Position numbers and translations under genes: made by a program | DNA from: Galeruca laticollis | Taxonomy: Eukaryota; Arthropoda; Insecta; Coleoptera; Chrysomelidae | Assembly: GCA_963921935.1 (NCBI GenBank) | Contig: OY998179.1 | Span: 52,248,222 to 52,312,221, forward strand | Direction: 5' to 3' | DNA length: 64,000 bases | In this document: positions 22,879-33,441 of the stretch, in pieces | Layout of the letters: each line of letters begins with the position of its first letter | Numbering within the stretch: position 1 is the stretch's first letter | The notes under the pieces: generated by a model | Databases searched by the model: none | The model's input: the letters and a program-made list of their open reading frames with translations, nothing else | What the model was told of the DNA's origin: nothing

Positions 22879-23610
22879 TGTTAGCACGATACAGCTTTCG
22901 GAGTGAAGTAAGATACCAATTTTATGATGGAATATTGTTAAGGACATGTCACAGATGAACTCTATTGATTTTCAGCCCACCAGAGCCAGTACAACGGGTG
23001 CAATGGTACTTGAAGTACGACATTTTGTCATTTTTTGAGAAATTTCAGTTTGTTAGCACGATACAGCCTCCGGAGTTCAACATGTCATCAATTTTATGAT
23101 TGAATAATATTCAGGACATCTCACTGATAAACCCTATTGTCAGCTCACCAGACCCAATAAAATATGTGCTACAGTACTTTAAGTACGATATTTTTGTCAT
23201 TTTTGGAGAAGTTTCAGTGTGTTAGCACGATAGAGCCTCCGGAGTATATACGAGTGATCAATTTTATGATTGGATATTATTCAAAGCGTCTTAAAGATGA
23301 ACCCTATTGATATTCAGCTCACTAAAGCCAGTATAACGGGTGCTATGGTACTTGAAGTATCAAACTTTTGTCATTTTTGGAGAATTCTCAGATTGTTAGC
23401 AAGATACAGCCTCCAGAGAGTATACGATTGATCAATTTCATGATTGAATCTTGTTCAAGGTGTCTCACAGATGTACCCTATCGATTTTAAGTTGACTAGA
23501 GTAACGATAAATCCAGATGTACTAAATTTTTGGTTATTTTTGGAGAAATTTGGGTTTGTTAGCACGATACGTCCCCCGAAGTGTATACAAGTAACAACGT
23601 TGTGTGGAAT
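22879..23610. repeat. Satellite array, about 170-bp monomer
   Basis: GTTAGCACGATACAGC-type starts recur at 22881, 23053, 23222, 23396 and 23559, giving spacings of 172, 169, 174 and 163 bp. Each unit carries CCGGAGT, a CAATTTTATGATTG block, a CTCA(C/A)AGATGAACCCTATTG block and TTTTTGGAGAA. The last unit is the most degraded. No coding capacity. Confidence 0.9.
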
Positions 23611-23611
23611 G

Positions 23612-24720
23612 AAGGGTCTTTATGGTAATGTTGGGATCGCTGGAGGAATTTTGGATATATTTTGAGGAGTGTAGCGGGTGCCATTGGGAGGAGGTTTTAA
23701 GGAGAGCGGTTTGGATGAACTTAACTTTGAGGTAGAGAATGTGTCCGTTCATGAGTATTTAGGAGATTGTATAAGGATTTTTGGGTAGAATATTGTGGAG
23801 GTAGATTTCGGAGGTTCAAAGTTTGGGATGGTGTAGGATTGTTTATGGAGGTTGATGTTTTAGTAGGTCGAGGTTTCCTTCTCCCGACGAGGGTGAGATC
23901 CTCGTCGACAATGGAGGGTTGTCGGGCAATTAAGGGAGTAAGAGATTCAGATCTTACGGAGGATGCATAAGACCTAGTGGGAAATAGGAAGGAAGTGTGT
24001 TTTGATGTCAGGATTTAGGAGGTTGGATGTTTTGAAGAGGTTGAGGATTTTGAGGAGTATGGAGGTTTTGAAGATGTTTGGGATTTTGAGTGAGTGGTCA
24101 TTTTGTTGGCGTTTGTTGTTCGTTGAGAACTTTAGTGTCTACAAATGATTTTTTCAGGATTTTTATAGGGGATTCTTAAAATCCAAGTTCTTTGAGTTGT
24201 TGGCTGGGCATGTTGATTAGATCAGGAAATTTCTCATTCGAGGTGGGAGATGTAGATGCAGTTTTACTGCTGCGGGTACGTCAGGAGGACAGTTTTAAAG
24301 AGTTTATTATGTTGAGTGAGGGATTTGGGGGTAAAAGCTAACAACGAGAGCGGACTCACTGCCGGAGGGAGTTGCCTGCCCAGTTAGTGGTTTCCTGACT
24401 TCTTAGCTTTCGTCTGGTGGCTGTAGTTGAATTGTATTTGGAGTCTTAGATTTAATCAATTTTCATAAATGATAATTTTTTTCTTTAGATAACTTTGTAA
24501 TATACACTTCCCAGTGTAATTACTATGTACTGTCGAACTGATGGGTTTGACAGAACATGTTGGTTGGCTGGTGATTTTTGTTGGCGGCGTCCACGTTACC
24601 GGTGATGTTGACTGTGAATTGGTTGAATCAGTGACTAATTTTGCGATAATCACCTTCCTCGATCGGAGGACTGGAAGGAGACAAAAGTGGTACGCTATTG
24701 TGCCCATATGGAGAAATATG
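23612..24720 (-). mobile_element. 5' portion of a LINE with CCHC-type ORF1, minus copy
   Basis: Reverse complement of the LINE 5' region seen at about 26985-28160 in plus orientation. Shared landmarks: GTCAGGAAACC then AACTGG(G)AGG(A/C)AACTCCCTCC and GGCAGTGAGTCCGCT just upstream of ORF1 (here 24330-24400), and the segment CACTGATTCAA to AACGTGGACGCC (here 24585-24640). ORF1 sequence is too decayed to read through; it ends near 23612 before the zinc-knuckle region. Both copies keep the 5' end and lose the 3' end, the opposite of usual LINE truncation. Confidence 0.8.
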
Positions 24721-26009
24721 ATTCAAAACTGGACAAAGTCGTCTGCCGAAGCGATTGGTTTAAATGCCAAGAAAAAACCACTAATCACTCCAATAGATCG
24801 ACCGCGTTTACTAATTGCCAAAACGGGTGTACAAGAGTTCATAAAAATCGCGTATTATTTCAATGCCAACTAAATAGAACTGTTCTTAAATATTGATGAA
24901 GATGTTCCTAATCAATTTATTAATAACATGCGTAGTGTGAAACAAATATTCATAATTCATAGAAACTAATATCTGTTGTTCGTTTGTTAATTGCACCTTT
25001 GAGTAAATTGTTTTTGCTCTACATTTCTTTCTATAATTAGGAAAAAAAATATCCGAATAACCCTTGAAAATTGATGAATGCTCAAATCATTTTAACAACT
25101 TCCTCTAGCTTGTTGCTTATTGGCAACAAGCTTCCGAACAATTATCAATGTCCTTGGGTTATTACTACTGATAAGCTACAAATGTGTATGATAATAGACA
25201 ATTAAATATTTTACAAGCAGACTGAAAACACGTTTCAGAGAATTAACTAGAAATGGACGTGAGTAAAGCCTGCAAGTTCTCTATTAGCTATGTATGGAAG
25301 AATACGTGTAGGAGTGAGCTTTTCCACTTTGTAGGAGATTACGCTGCGCTTATAAGGCCTTATCGCAGTTTAGGATGCAAATAAAGACGGTTTACAGTTT
25401 TATGTTATATACATTATAATGAGTCCCCACTTCATTCTAATTTGTACTTACATGTTCAAAATAAAATGGTATTTGATAAACGGTTATGGTAATTAGGGCT
25501 AAAATGAACTTAATCCGCTTTCAGAAACGGCGTTAACTATTCTGTAAAGATTAATATACAACACGATTTATATTTCATATGCATGCAACCAAATTCTGAA
25601 TGAGTTATGAAGTAAGTCAGATTTTTCAATTCATTGAAGTTTATTGATATTCTGTGAGGATGGCAGGTTGTTTTTGCTACAATCTTCTAATGAATAAACA
25701 TCATTTACATACTTTTTTGCAGATAAATCCACGACAAATCTCATGAATGGAATTGAAAGGCCGATATAAAGCTGAGATTGATGATAAGCCACGGAGGATT
25801 GCGGATTACTTGGGAGACTTTTAAACTGGAAGTTCCGTGATACTTTGATAATAACAGGTTCATTGTAAGAGAATGTTAAGATTGTTATCACGTTACCAGA
25901 ATAATTCTTCGCATATTTTAAGCTTCAATATTTCACTTTAATTTTTTGAGAAACAGGCATTATTCATATGAAAGTGCGTATATGTTTTTTTATGAATGGG
26001 TAGATAGAT
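24721..26009. other. Unassigned; one weak open frame
   Basis: No family recognised. A minus-strand frame of 86 codons at 25631-25891 is ordinary in composition and could be a relic exon, but nothing supports it. Confidence 0.35.
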
Positions 26010-26275
26010 ATAGATTTCACTGAGGTGGCTTATGCCCCATTCCACTGCTATCTTCTCAGATCTATTATGGTCCTCTAAATCTAGATTACCTTTTCTAGCC
26101 GTATTCTTCTTATGAAGTCTGTTAGATTAGAGACTGAATATTTTTTATAGTTACTTGCTAGTAGCTTTAGCATGCTTAGTGCCGAGAATCACACGCTTGT
26201 TGATCTGTTGCAGTAACATAGAATGTGCTCCGCAGTTTCTTCCTCAGATCGACAGAATCAACGTAAGGAATCCTC
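26010..26275 (-). pseudogene. LINE C-terminal zinc-finger fragment
   Basis: Minus-strand frame reading CRSEEETAEHILCYCNR, then FSALSMLKLLASNYKK and LTDFIRRIRLEK. This is the Cys-His motif and tail that follow the RT in Jockey/R1-type ORF2 proteins, normally CxxCGxxEETxxHILxxC; the first CxxC is reduced to one Cys. Several stops follow. Short, so the assignment is moderate. Confidence 0.5.
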
Positions 26276-26740
26276 TGTCAACCCCATCAATTTCAGACGC
26301 CGATTTAGCTTACTGTTCGAAAACAAACCATTTGTTCACGAACTTGCATGCCTTCACCTTATTTTCTTCTCTCATGTTCGAAACATATTTTCCTAACTGA
26401 TTCGGAAATCGTCTGTGAACTGTTAGTTCGAACAAACCTATTGTTTCAGTAGGTGAGCAATTATCTTATCAACTCACTACAACTTAACCGTCGTCATGGA
26501 GAGAAAAAAAGATGTTAGTTGTCAGTCAATTTTAACAAATAAAAAATCTCATAAGTTCCCTACTATTTTTGATAAAAAAGAATAGACTTGTATTCCACTA
26601 AAACCCATAGTAATCAGAAAATCATCCGAAAACACAATTCTCCAGTTATTATCGAAAGCCGTTGAGAAACAAGTACATATAGCTTCAGAAAGGGACATTG
26701 CTGAAAAGTGCTAATTAATCCTCTCCTGGGAAGACGAAAT
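26276..26740. other. Unassigned spacer
   Basis: No gene recognised. The plus-strand open frame at 26155-26400 lies antisense to the LINE fragment and is probably chance. Confidence 0.4.
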
Positions 26741-26880
26741 GGTATAAATGCAGTTTACGGGCTTTTCTTGTAGTACTGAATTTTTTAGTTTATTAGGTAG
26801 ATTATGTCTCTATAGGCCTAAAAATACAAAAAAATCCTGGCGGTCTCATATTTTAATGAAAATGTTTACTTTTAAAAGGT
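26741..26880 (+). mobile_element. Merlin transposon 5' end fragment
   Basis: Starts GG then TATAAATGCAGTTTACGGGC, nearly identical to the reverse complement of the Merlin 3' end at 43291-43312. The next 120 bp matches 32460-32580 of the large Merlin (GCTTTTCTTGTA, TAGTTTATTA, GTAGATTATG, CAATGAAAAT-type blocks). It stops at TTTTAAAAGG, before any transposase codons. This copy preserves the terminal repeat that the large Merlin has lost on its 5' side. Confidence 0.85.
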
Positions 26881-26984
26881 TCTGACACCAGAGCTGGAAG
26901 CACACAATCTTATAGGCTCCGCCCCTACCAATGGCATGTCTCGAAACCGTGCATATCCCGGCAGAGACATGTATAAGTAGACGG

Positions 26985-28920
26985 CGGAAACCGAAATTCA
27001 AGCCTCTCGTGTGTCGTCGTAGCGCCAGTCCATCGCCTGAGGAAGGTGATACAGCAAGAGCGGGTCACTGATTCAAACCTGTTCACCGCGATTTCGCCGG
27101 CAACGTGGACGCCTCCATCAGAAGACAACCAACCCCATGTTCTGCCGAACTTTTTAGTTCGACAGTTCATTCAACACACTTGGAAGTGCAAATTGTTTCT
27201 TTTGAAACAACTCTATTTATGAAAATAATAAACACTGTTTAACCTTGTTTTATTTTCAGCCAACACACAACTAAGCCATACCAACCAAAGAGGGAAGGAC
27301 ATTCAGCTTGCAGGTAAATATAAAACTCCTGAAAGCTAATAAGTCAGGAAACCTTTAACTGGGGAGGAAACTCCCTCCGGCAGTGAGTCCGCTGTCGGTA
27401 TTAGCTTTCAACCCCACTTCCTAACATACTTATCCTAAAATGTCCTCCAGACATCGTCGCAGCAGCAGAGCTGCAAAAACAGATTTCCCACCAACCAGAT
27501 TCGAAGCACTTGAACAATTCATAGAAGAAACCAAACAACTCATTAATAAATCTCTGACCCCTGACAAACAATTCCCCCCTCTTCTCTCACCAGTCACATC
27601 CAGCACCTCCTCTACACACACTTCCAACAAAACACACCACTCCTCAACACCCTCCCATCAAGCAACACCACCCCACTTACAAAACATAACACACGATAAC
27701 ACCCTACAATACACACATACCCCATACACATCCCCACAACACACACAATCCGCACACACACCCTCAAGAAGGTCTTACGCTTCCTCCGTAAGATCCCATC
27801 CCCTACACCAACGCTCACACGACAACCACCTGTCCCCGACGAGGATGGCTTCACCCTCGTCGGTAATACCAAATCCCGTCCTACAACACCAACACCTATC
27901 AACAATCCCACATCAACCCACACCATCAATAATACTCCGACACAAACACTTAACCTCCGAAATCTTCCTCTCCAATATTCCACACAAAAAGCCCTCTACA
28001 CACTCCTAAACACCCTCGAGCTCCTCAACGGTCACATCACCTACCTAAAAGTCAACTTCAACAGAACCGCGCTTCTGAAAACCACCTCCACCATGTCAGT
28101 CTCAACACTTCTGAGACGAATCCATAACTCCACTGGGGACAACAACATCACCATCAACATTCTAAATTCCACAGAACGCCCACCACGCCAAGTTAATAGA
28201 ACCCTAATACCCACCTACTCTTTCGTCTGCAGGAATGTAGACACCACCATCAGCCCAGAAGAATTTGAAGAAATTTTTCGCAACAAGCAAGTTCCGTTCC
28301 TCAAAACTTGGCGAATCGTGGCCAAAGCCACTAACAAACCCACTTCGATGTTTCGCATCGTTACCACCTCCGAAACTCACTACCACCAAGCCCTAACCTC
28401 CGGCCTCTCATTTCACGGCCTTCCACACCGATGCGAGCCATCAAACATCAATCCACTTCCCCCAGTGCCCAAGTATTGCAGTCGATGCACCCAAACCGGA
28501 CACTCCTCCGAATCTTGTCGGTCTAAACCGATATGCCCCTCTTGCGGCCAAACAGGCCACAAAAACGAAAATTGTCCCAAGTCCGACACTCCGAAATGCA
28601 CAAACTGCGGTGGTCCTCACCCCGCCTTCAGCCCTCGCTGCCCCCACCGGCTATCGACTCCCAAAACCCCTCAAGAGACCGCCCCAGTCACTCTTGAAAA
28701 ACCACCAGCCCCCTACGATCTACCAACTGACACCAAAATTCTCATAGAAATTATCACCGTCACGCTCATGAACGCCATCCCCAACTCCAGGGACGTCATA
28801 GCCGAAACTCTTCGTCACTTAATACCTTCCTTTTATCGACACAACTGCTCTATAACAAATATAGGCAGGCGTGCTCACTTTGCTTTCACTCCCATCAGGA
28901 GCGAAAGCGATTCAACTTGA
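26985..28920 (+). mobile_element. 5' portion of a LINE with CCHC-type ORF1, plus copy
   Basis: Contains a 5' leader (about 26985-27440) shared with the inverted copy at 23612-24720, then ORF1 in two frames, and loses recognisable ORF2 after 28920. Strong C-richness on the plus strand distinguishes it from its AT-rich surroundings. The clade (R1, Jockey or I-like) cannot be fixed without RT. Confidence 0.8.
27440..28920 (+). pseudogene. LINE ORF1 (Gag-like nucleic-acid-binding protein), frameshifted
   Basis: Starts MSSRHRRSSRAAKT at 27440, preceded by the conserved leader. The first frame (to 28009) is low-complexity Ser/Thr/Pro/His-rich. After a frameshift the second frame (28093-28920) holds an RRM-like stretch (FKTWRIVAKATNKPTSMFRI region) and three zinc knuckles: CSRCTQTGHSSESC, CPSCGQTGHKNENC and CTNCGGPHPAFSPRC. 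This is the classic C-terminal layout of Jockey/R1/I ORF1, which packages element RNA. It ends at a TGA at 28918. The frameshift between 28009 and 28093 is probably its only break. Confidence 0.85.
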
Positions 28921-30148
28921 TCCGCGAGCCCCAACCACCCCGTCGGTGCTGCAGGTTTTTCACGTTTTTTCCTGTAGCATAGTGAATTTATTCGCTAGCC
29001 AAATGGGCCGACGTACGACGCAGTTTTTGGATTTAAAGATTGTTATTCATACCAGCTCACTCATTACAATATTAAACAACCATCTCTAAATATCAAATTT
29101 CAATATTTTAATAAACAAATAGAAAATTTACTCGATATACAAAAACTTTTGATTTTCTCAGAATTTCATATTCAAGGTTCCACACCACACATAAACACAC
29201 CTTTTAACAATTCCTCACCTCGAACTCGAGAAAAGCCAGTCGCCACCGCCCGACATCATCCACACATCTTTCAACGTCTCCTAGTCACTTTTCCAACAAA
29301 CTCAAATCCCAAAAATTCTCATAATTCCAATATCTCCCCACGCTTCTAGTAACTTTCATGACGCAGGAGACACAAAATCCCCAAAAATTATATTTTCACT
29401 TTCCAACAACACCATCATTCAGCCCGCTTCTATTAACTATCCGCAACGCAACGTGGTTCGTCTTATTCATTTTCGACCTTTTCCAGACACTATTAAACTC
29501 CCCGTTCCCTCATCTCAAAACCACGTTCGCCAAAAAATCACCCAATTTCGACGCTGATTGTTTCCGCTTCTCCCTCCGGTTGATTTCTGGCAAACACACA
29601 CAACCCACCCACAAAAACAAACACTACTTCAATTTTCTATACACCTTTTTTCTCAAACTTCCTAGACACTTTTTCTAAAACTGAATTTTCAGCCCTACCC
29701 AAAATCCAAGCCAAGTCAATACGCGCACACAAACCACCCACAAAAACACCCCCAACCAGCCCTGAAGAGGAAACGAATCCTATAACAGGGCCTACCCCCA
29801 AACAAAAATACACCCAAATAAAAACACTACAAGTCCAAACTCAAAAATCCACGAACATCTCTCTCTCTCTCGAAATTCAAGAGTTCCGTTTCTTCACACC
29901 GAAGTCATGAGGTCTTATCACCTACTTTAACTTTCAAGCTTTCACGCTCTGGTCCCGCTGCGCCTCCACCAAGATCGAACTGGACAAGTCATTACTACTA
30001 CACAAGTCTCTTATTTAATTATGCCCAGTTCCTTAAGGTGGGCAGTGGGAACCACCGGAGCTTCAGCAATGCTAAACAAACACAATAACAAAAGTGAACT
30101 CAAACTAAGTAACAACCTATTTATATTTATGAAACAAACAAAGAGAAA
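28921..30148. other. C/A-rich stretch, probably decayed continuation of the LINE
   Basis: The strong C-and-A bias of the ORF1 region continues to about 29900, which suggests it belongs to the same element, but no endonuclease or RT motif can be read. Short open frames at 28871-29089, 29149-29349 and 29358-29678 are Thr/Pro/Phe-rich and unassigned. From 29900 the composition returns to mixed. Confidence 0.4.
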
Positions 30149-31186
30149 ATGCACAACGACTCCTACTATCAACGACGCGACAGAAGCAACCCTTACGATG
30201 ATTTTAAACACAACGAATCATCAACAAATAATTACTTTAGATCTCAAGGGGGTTATTATTATTCCAACAATAATAACACGCCCATAATGAGACATGGCGC
30301 CCAACGTGGGGCAATCGAGATCTTCCAGAGGGATGACCGAACCCCACACCACTTCAACATCAACACTGACCGATGCGGTACACCCATGACGAGACACACC
30401 GACCGACGCTCTGATCAACGCTTCTACCTCCGGGAAGACGACGCCGTAGCCAAACACGACGTCACTCAGAGGAGAAACGAAGCTACTCAGTGCAGTAGCC
30501 GGACCCCACATCAAAACGCAACAAACTACCGACAACGAGAGACGTACAGACCAACGCTGCCAAGCCACTCCAGGGAGACGTACAAGCCAATGCGACGAAC
30601 TCACACCGCAACACAATTTACTGCGACACTGCAGTTACACGACCCATTACCGACCTTCGAAGTACCCGAGACGGCCGAATTCCAAAGGGCATCAGCAGCT
30701 ATCCAGGAGGACGAGACGTCACAAGCGGCCACACTTCATGTACCAAGAGGATCCTTAACATCCGCCGACGAAGCGAAAACCGTCAAGGTGCATGAAGTTC
30801 CCGAGACACCCCGAATCCTGGAAATAGCAGACACCGCCCCAAAGATGCAAGCCACCGAGATCTTCGAAGCCACCCCAGACGTTCCTGACGACATCCCCAC
30901 AGACGGCAGCCCCATAGACGACAGCTCCACAGCCGGCATCTTGTCCGATGATGCCGTCCCCACAATTCTAGCGCAGTCGAACTACGCTAGTGGGACCGAC
31001 CCTCCAGCATCGCCGGAGAATAGACCGGCAAGCCACAGCACACGTAAGCGTTGCAAATTTAAACTTATAAACTCTTTCAAAAACATTAACAGTGCATTTA
31101 TTTTACTTGGGACTTATTCAGCCCAATTTTATTTGTTCGAATCAATTTTACATAATTTTTACATTTTTTCCAGCATTTGCATATAA
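30149..31186 (+). CDS. Uncharacterised open reading frame
   Basis: Open for 345 codons, unusually long for this region. The first 60 residues are Asn/Tyr/Arg-rich; the middle is Arg/Thr/Gln-rich; about residues 165-295 are acidic and Pro-rich with repeated VPET/IPTDGSP-like units; the last 45 residues are hydrophobic and AT-rich, unlike the rest. A splice-donor match, GCACAC|GTAAGC, lies at 31045, exactly where the composition changes, so the true coding part may end there. I do not recognise a domain. It could be a retroelement structural protein or a host disordered protein. Confidence 0.4.
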   Translation: MHNDSYYQRRDRSNPYDDFKHNESSTNNYFRSQGGYYYSNNNNTPIMRHGAQRGAIEIFQRDDRTPHHFNINTDRCGTPMTRHTDRRSDQRFYLREDDAVAKHDVTQRRNEATQCSSRTPHQNATNYRQRETYRPTLPSHSRETYKPMRRTHTATQFTATLQLHDPLPTFEVPETAEFQRASAAIQEDETSQAATLHVPRGSLTSADEAKTVKVHEVPETPRILEIADTAPKMQATEIFEATPDVPDDIPTDGSPIDDSSTAGILSDDAVPTILAQSNYASGTDPPASPENRPASHSTRKRCKFKLINSFKNINSAFILLGTYSAQFYLFESILHNFYIFSSICI

Positions 31187-31312
31187 TTTTATGTTTTTCT
31201 GAACATTTGTATATATGTATTTTACGTTTCCTACTTGTACTATATCATATCATCATATGTATAGTACATTGTAGATACTTAATGAACATGAACCATTTTT
31301 TTTTACTTCGTC

Positions 31313-31800
31313 ATAACTACAAAAGATACAACATGAAACGTGCGTGAAATTTTTATATATTATTTTATACACTTCACATTCTCTCAATTTTTACAATATC
31401 TTAACTATTTCATATTGTATCTTGCATACTTGATCATTTTCACATGTTTTCTACACAAAAACACGACTTACAAACCAAAATTTCAAAATTGCTACAACTA
31501 CAAAAGAAGTCACATGAAACGTGCGTAAATTTTATATATTTCCGCAATTTCTCAATTTTCAATATTTTATCAATCTTACATTGTACTTTGCATATTTAAC
31601 CATTTTCATACATTTCCTACACAAACACACGACTTGCAAACCAAACTTTCATTCTGTCACAAATACAAAAGATACTTCAGGAAACGTGCGTAAATTTTAA
31701 GATTTTTTTTAAAATTTCTCAATTTCATAATATCTTAACTATTGTACATTATACCTCGTATTACAATCGTTTTCACACATTTCTACACGAATACATGTAA
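31313..31800. repeat. AT-rich tandem repeat, about 165-180-bp unit
   Basis: GAAACGTGCGT recurs at 31335, 31513 and 31681, each preceded by ACTACAAAAGA-type sequence and followed by TTTATAT, CTCAATTTT, ATCTTAACTATT and TTTTCACA(C/T)(A/G)TTT blocks in the same order. Three units plus a partial one. Confidence 0.8.
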
Positions 31801-32454
31801 TTAAACAAGCATATTTTTTCGTTTACGCAAACGAATTTTAGCAACTTTTCGCTATTTTTCTGTACCTATATTGTCTACTACTGTTATACAATTTTACCGT
31901 TATTTTCAGATTTTCATAAACAATCTTTATATGCTTTCCATTTATTTGTAACTTGTAACAATTGTACTTGTAAATATTTTGCATTTTCCTCAATAAAGTC
32001 AACTCGCCATTCATTCCAAATGCTTTATAATGATCTGTTATAACTGCTAGACAATGATGATACACTATAGTTGCTTTTTACGATATTCCCCTCATACGCA
32101 CATTGAAAAAACAGTGATATTGATATAAATCTTTTGTAAATTCTATTTTTAATTCCACAATTATATCTTTGAGTTGAGTGACATTGGTTTCAACTTTAGG
32201 AAATGCCCAGGGCAAAAGATACGCCACTTTTTGTTTTCCATGTTGAGTCTATGGTAAAAAAAATTGGTTTCGGTGCACTTTGCGATCCTTAGAATTGTAT
32301 GTTAATTTTAATAATAATAGTCATTCTACACTCGTTAAAGAATATATTATTCTATTTTTTGTTTCATGTTCAATGAAATTTAAGTTACACTTTGATCTGT
32401 GTCAGTTGGTCGGGAAGCGATATTAAATTGAATTATGAAAAGTATTGTAGAGGA
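31801..32454. other. Unassigned spacer
   Basis: AT-rich sequence up to the left edge of the large Merlin. The minus-strand frame 31838-32065 shows no recognisable features. Confidence 0.4.
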
Positions 32455-32809
32455 AGGAGTACGGGCTTTTCTTGTATTACTAAAAATTTTAGTTTATTAT
32501 GTAGATTATGTTTCTAGAAGCCTGAAAATAGAATAAAATCTTAGCAGTCTCTTATTTCAATGAAAATATTCACTTTTAAAAGTTACACAACTATAGCAAT
32601 TACAAAAAATTTATTTCTAATTGTCATAAAATTGTCATTATTATTTGTTGCGGTTATTATTGTGGGTCTGTTTATTCTTCTTGTGCTTCTATATTTAGGA
32701 TTCTCTTCATTCCCGCCAAAAATGAATTTTATTAATCTAGATGATATTTATACTTGGCGAAATAATAATGAGATTATATCGCAAACGCATCGTTTGGGTT
32801 TAATACCCG

Positions 32810-33077
32810 AGTAAAATGGAGACATCCTGTTAATATTATTGTTAAATTGCTGACAGGACTTTTACCACATTATTGAATTTACAATTTTAAACTTAATCAG
32901 CAAACACGTGGAGACATCCTGTTTACAATTATTATAATTTTGTTATCATATATATCATTTACTCATTTTTGTAAACTAAAGAACAAGATAGTCATAATTG
33001 TAACTTCAAACGTAACTGATCACTAAGTCTAATAAAATCTTTTTAAAAAGTATATTTTTTACTTAATAAATTTAACT
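32810..33077 (+). repeat. 5' LTR of the errantivirus
   Basis: 268 bp from AGTAAAATGGAGACATCC to TTTAACT. Shares GTAACTGATCACTAAG, AATAAAATCTTTTTAAA (a likely polyadenylation signal) and most of its length with the 3' LTR. GGAGACATCCTG occurs twice within each LTR. Confidence 0.93.
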
Positions 33078-33094
33078 GGCGCTGCGAACAGGAT
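33077..33094 (+). promoter_or_regulatory. tRNA primer-binding site
   Basis: TGGCGCTGCGAACAGGAT begins at the last base of the 5' LTR. TGGCGC at this place is the normal start of a tRNA-primed site in Gypsy/errantivirus elements. The exact tRNA is not determined. Confidence 0.8.
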
Positions 33095-33182
33095 ACTGTC
33101 AGTAGAAAATACCCTTTCTGTCTGGTAAAACGTCTACGTTTACTATCAATAAATTAAGATAGTATCCCAACCAATAAACTGT

Positions 33183-33332
33183 GTGAAACAAGTTACGGTG
33201 TGTGAAAAGACTGACTCCAACCCGACAATTCCTCCAGTGAAAAAGACGGTTGTTCAAGAAGACGGCTCAAGTTCCTTCAGAGAATTAGAGACAAGGAACA
33301 AGCTCGCAGATGATCCTTCAGTGCATGCTCCT
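33183..33332 (+). other. Leader exon with splice donor (for subgenomic env RNA)
   Basis: An open stretch from ATG 33183 ends at GCTCCT|GTAAGT (GT at 33333). Errantiviruses make env from a spliced RNA; the matching acceptor CTTTCCAG ends at 38268, eight bases before the env ATG. The pairing is inferred from position and consensus, not seen as RNA. Confidence 0.6.
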
Positions 33333-33441
33333 GTAAGTTTTTCCTTTAATTTTATTATTTATCGGCTAATAATTGTTTTGAATATTATAATATTTTTTTA
33401 CTACAATATTAGTGTTATTTGTATTGCAAGTCAATCTCTTA

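Noticed and set aside
22879..23610. CRISPR-like array
   Set aside because: Units are whole ~170-bp diverged satellites with no short repeat plus unique spacer pattern, in a eukaryotic TE region.
24541..24873. Plus-strand open frame with a similar partner at 26925-27170 (minus)
   Set aside because: Similarity follows from both lying antisense to the shared LINE leader; stops and composition give no support for a gene.
32560..32814. Small membrane protein next to the 5' LTR
   Set aside because: Its last 30 residues are the Merlin transposase N terminus; the hydrophobic upstream part is translated AT-rich leader.
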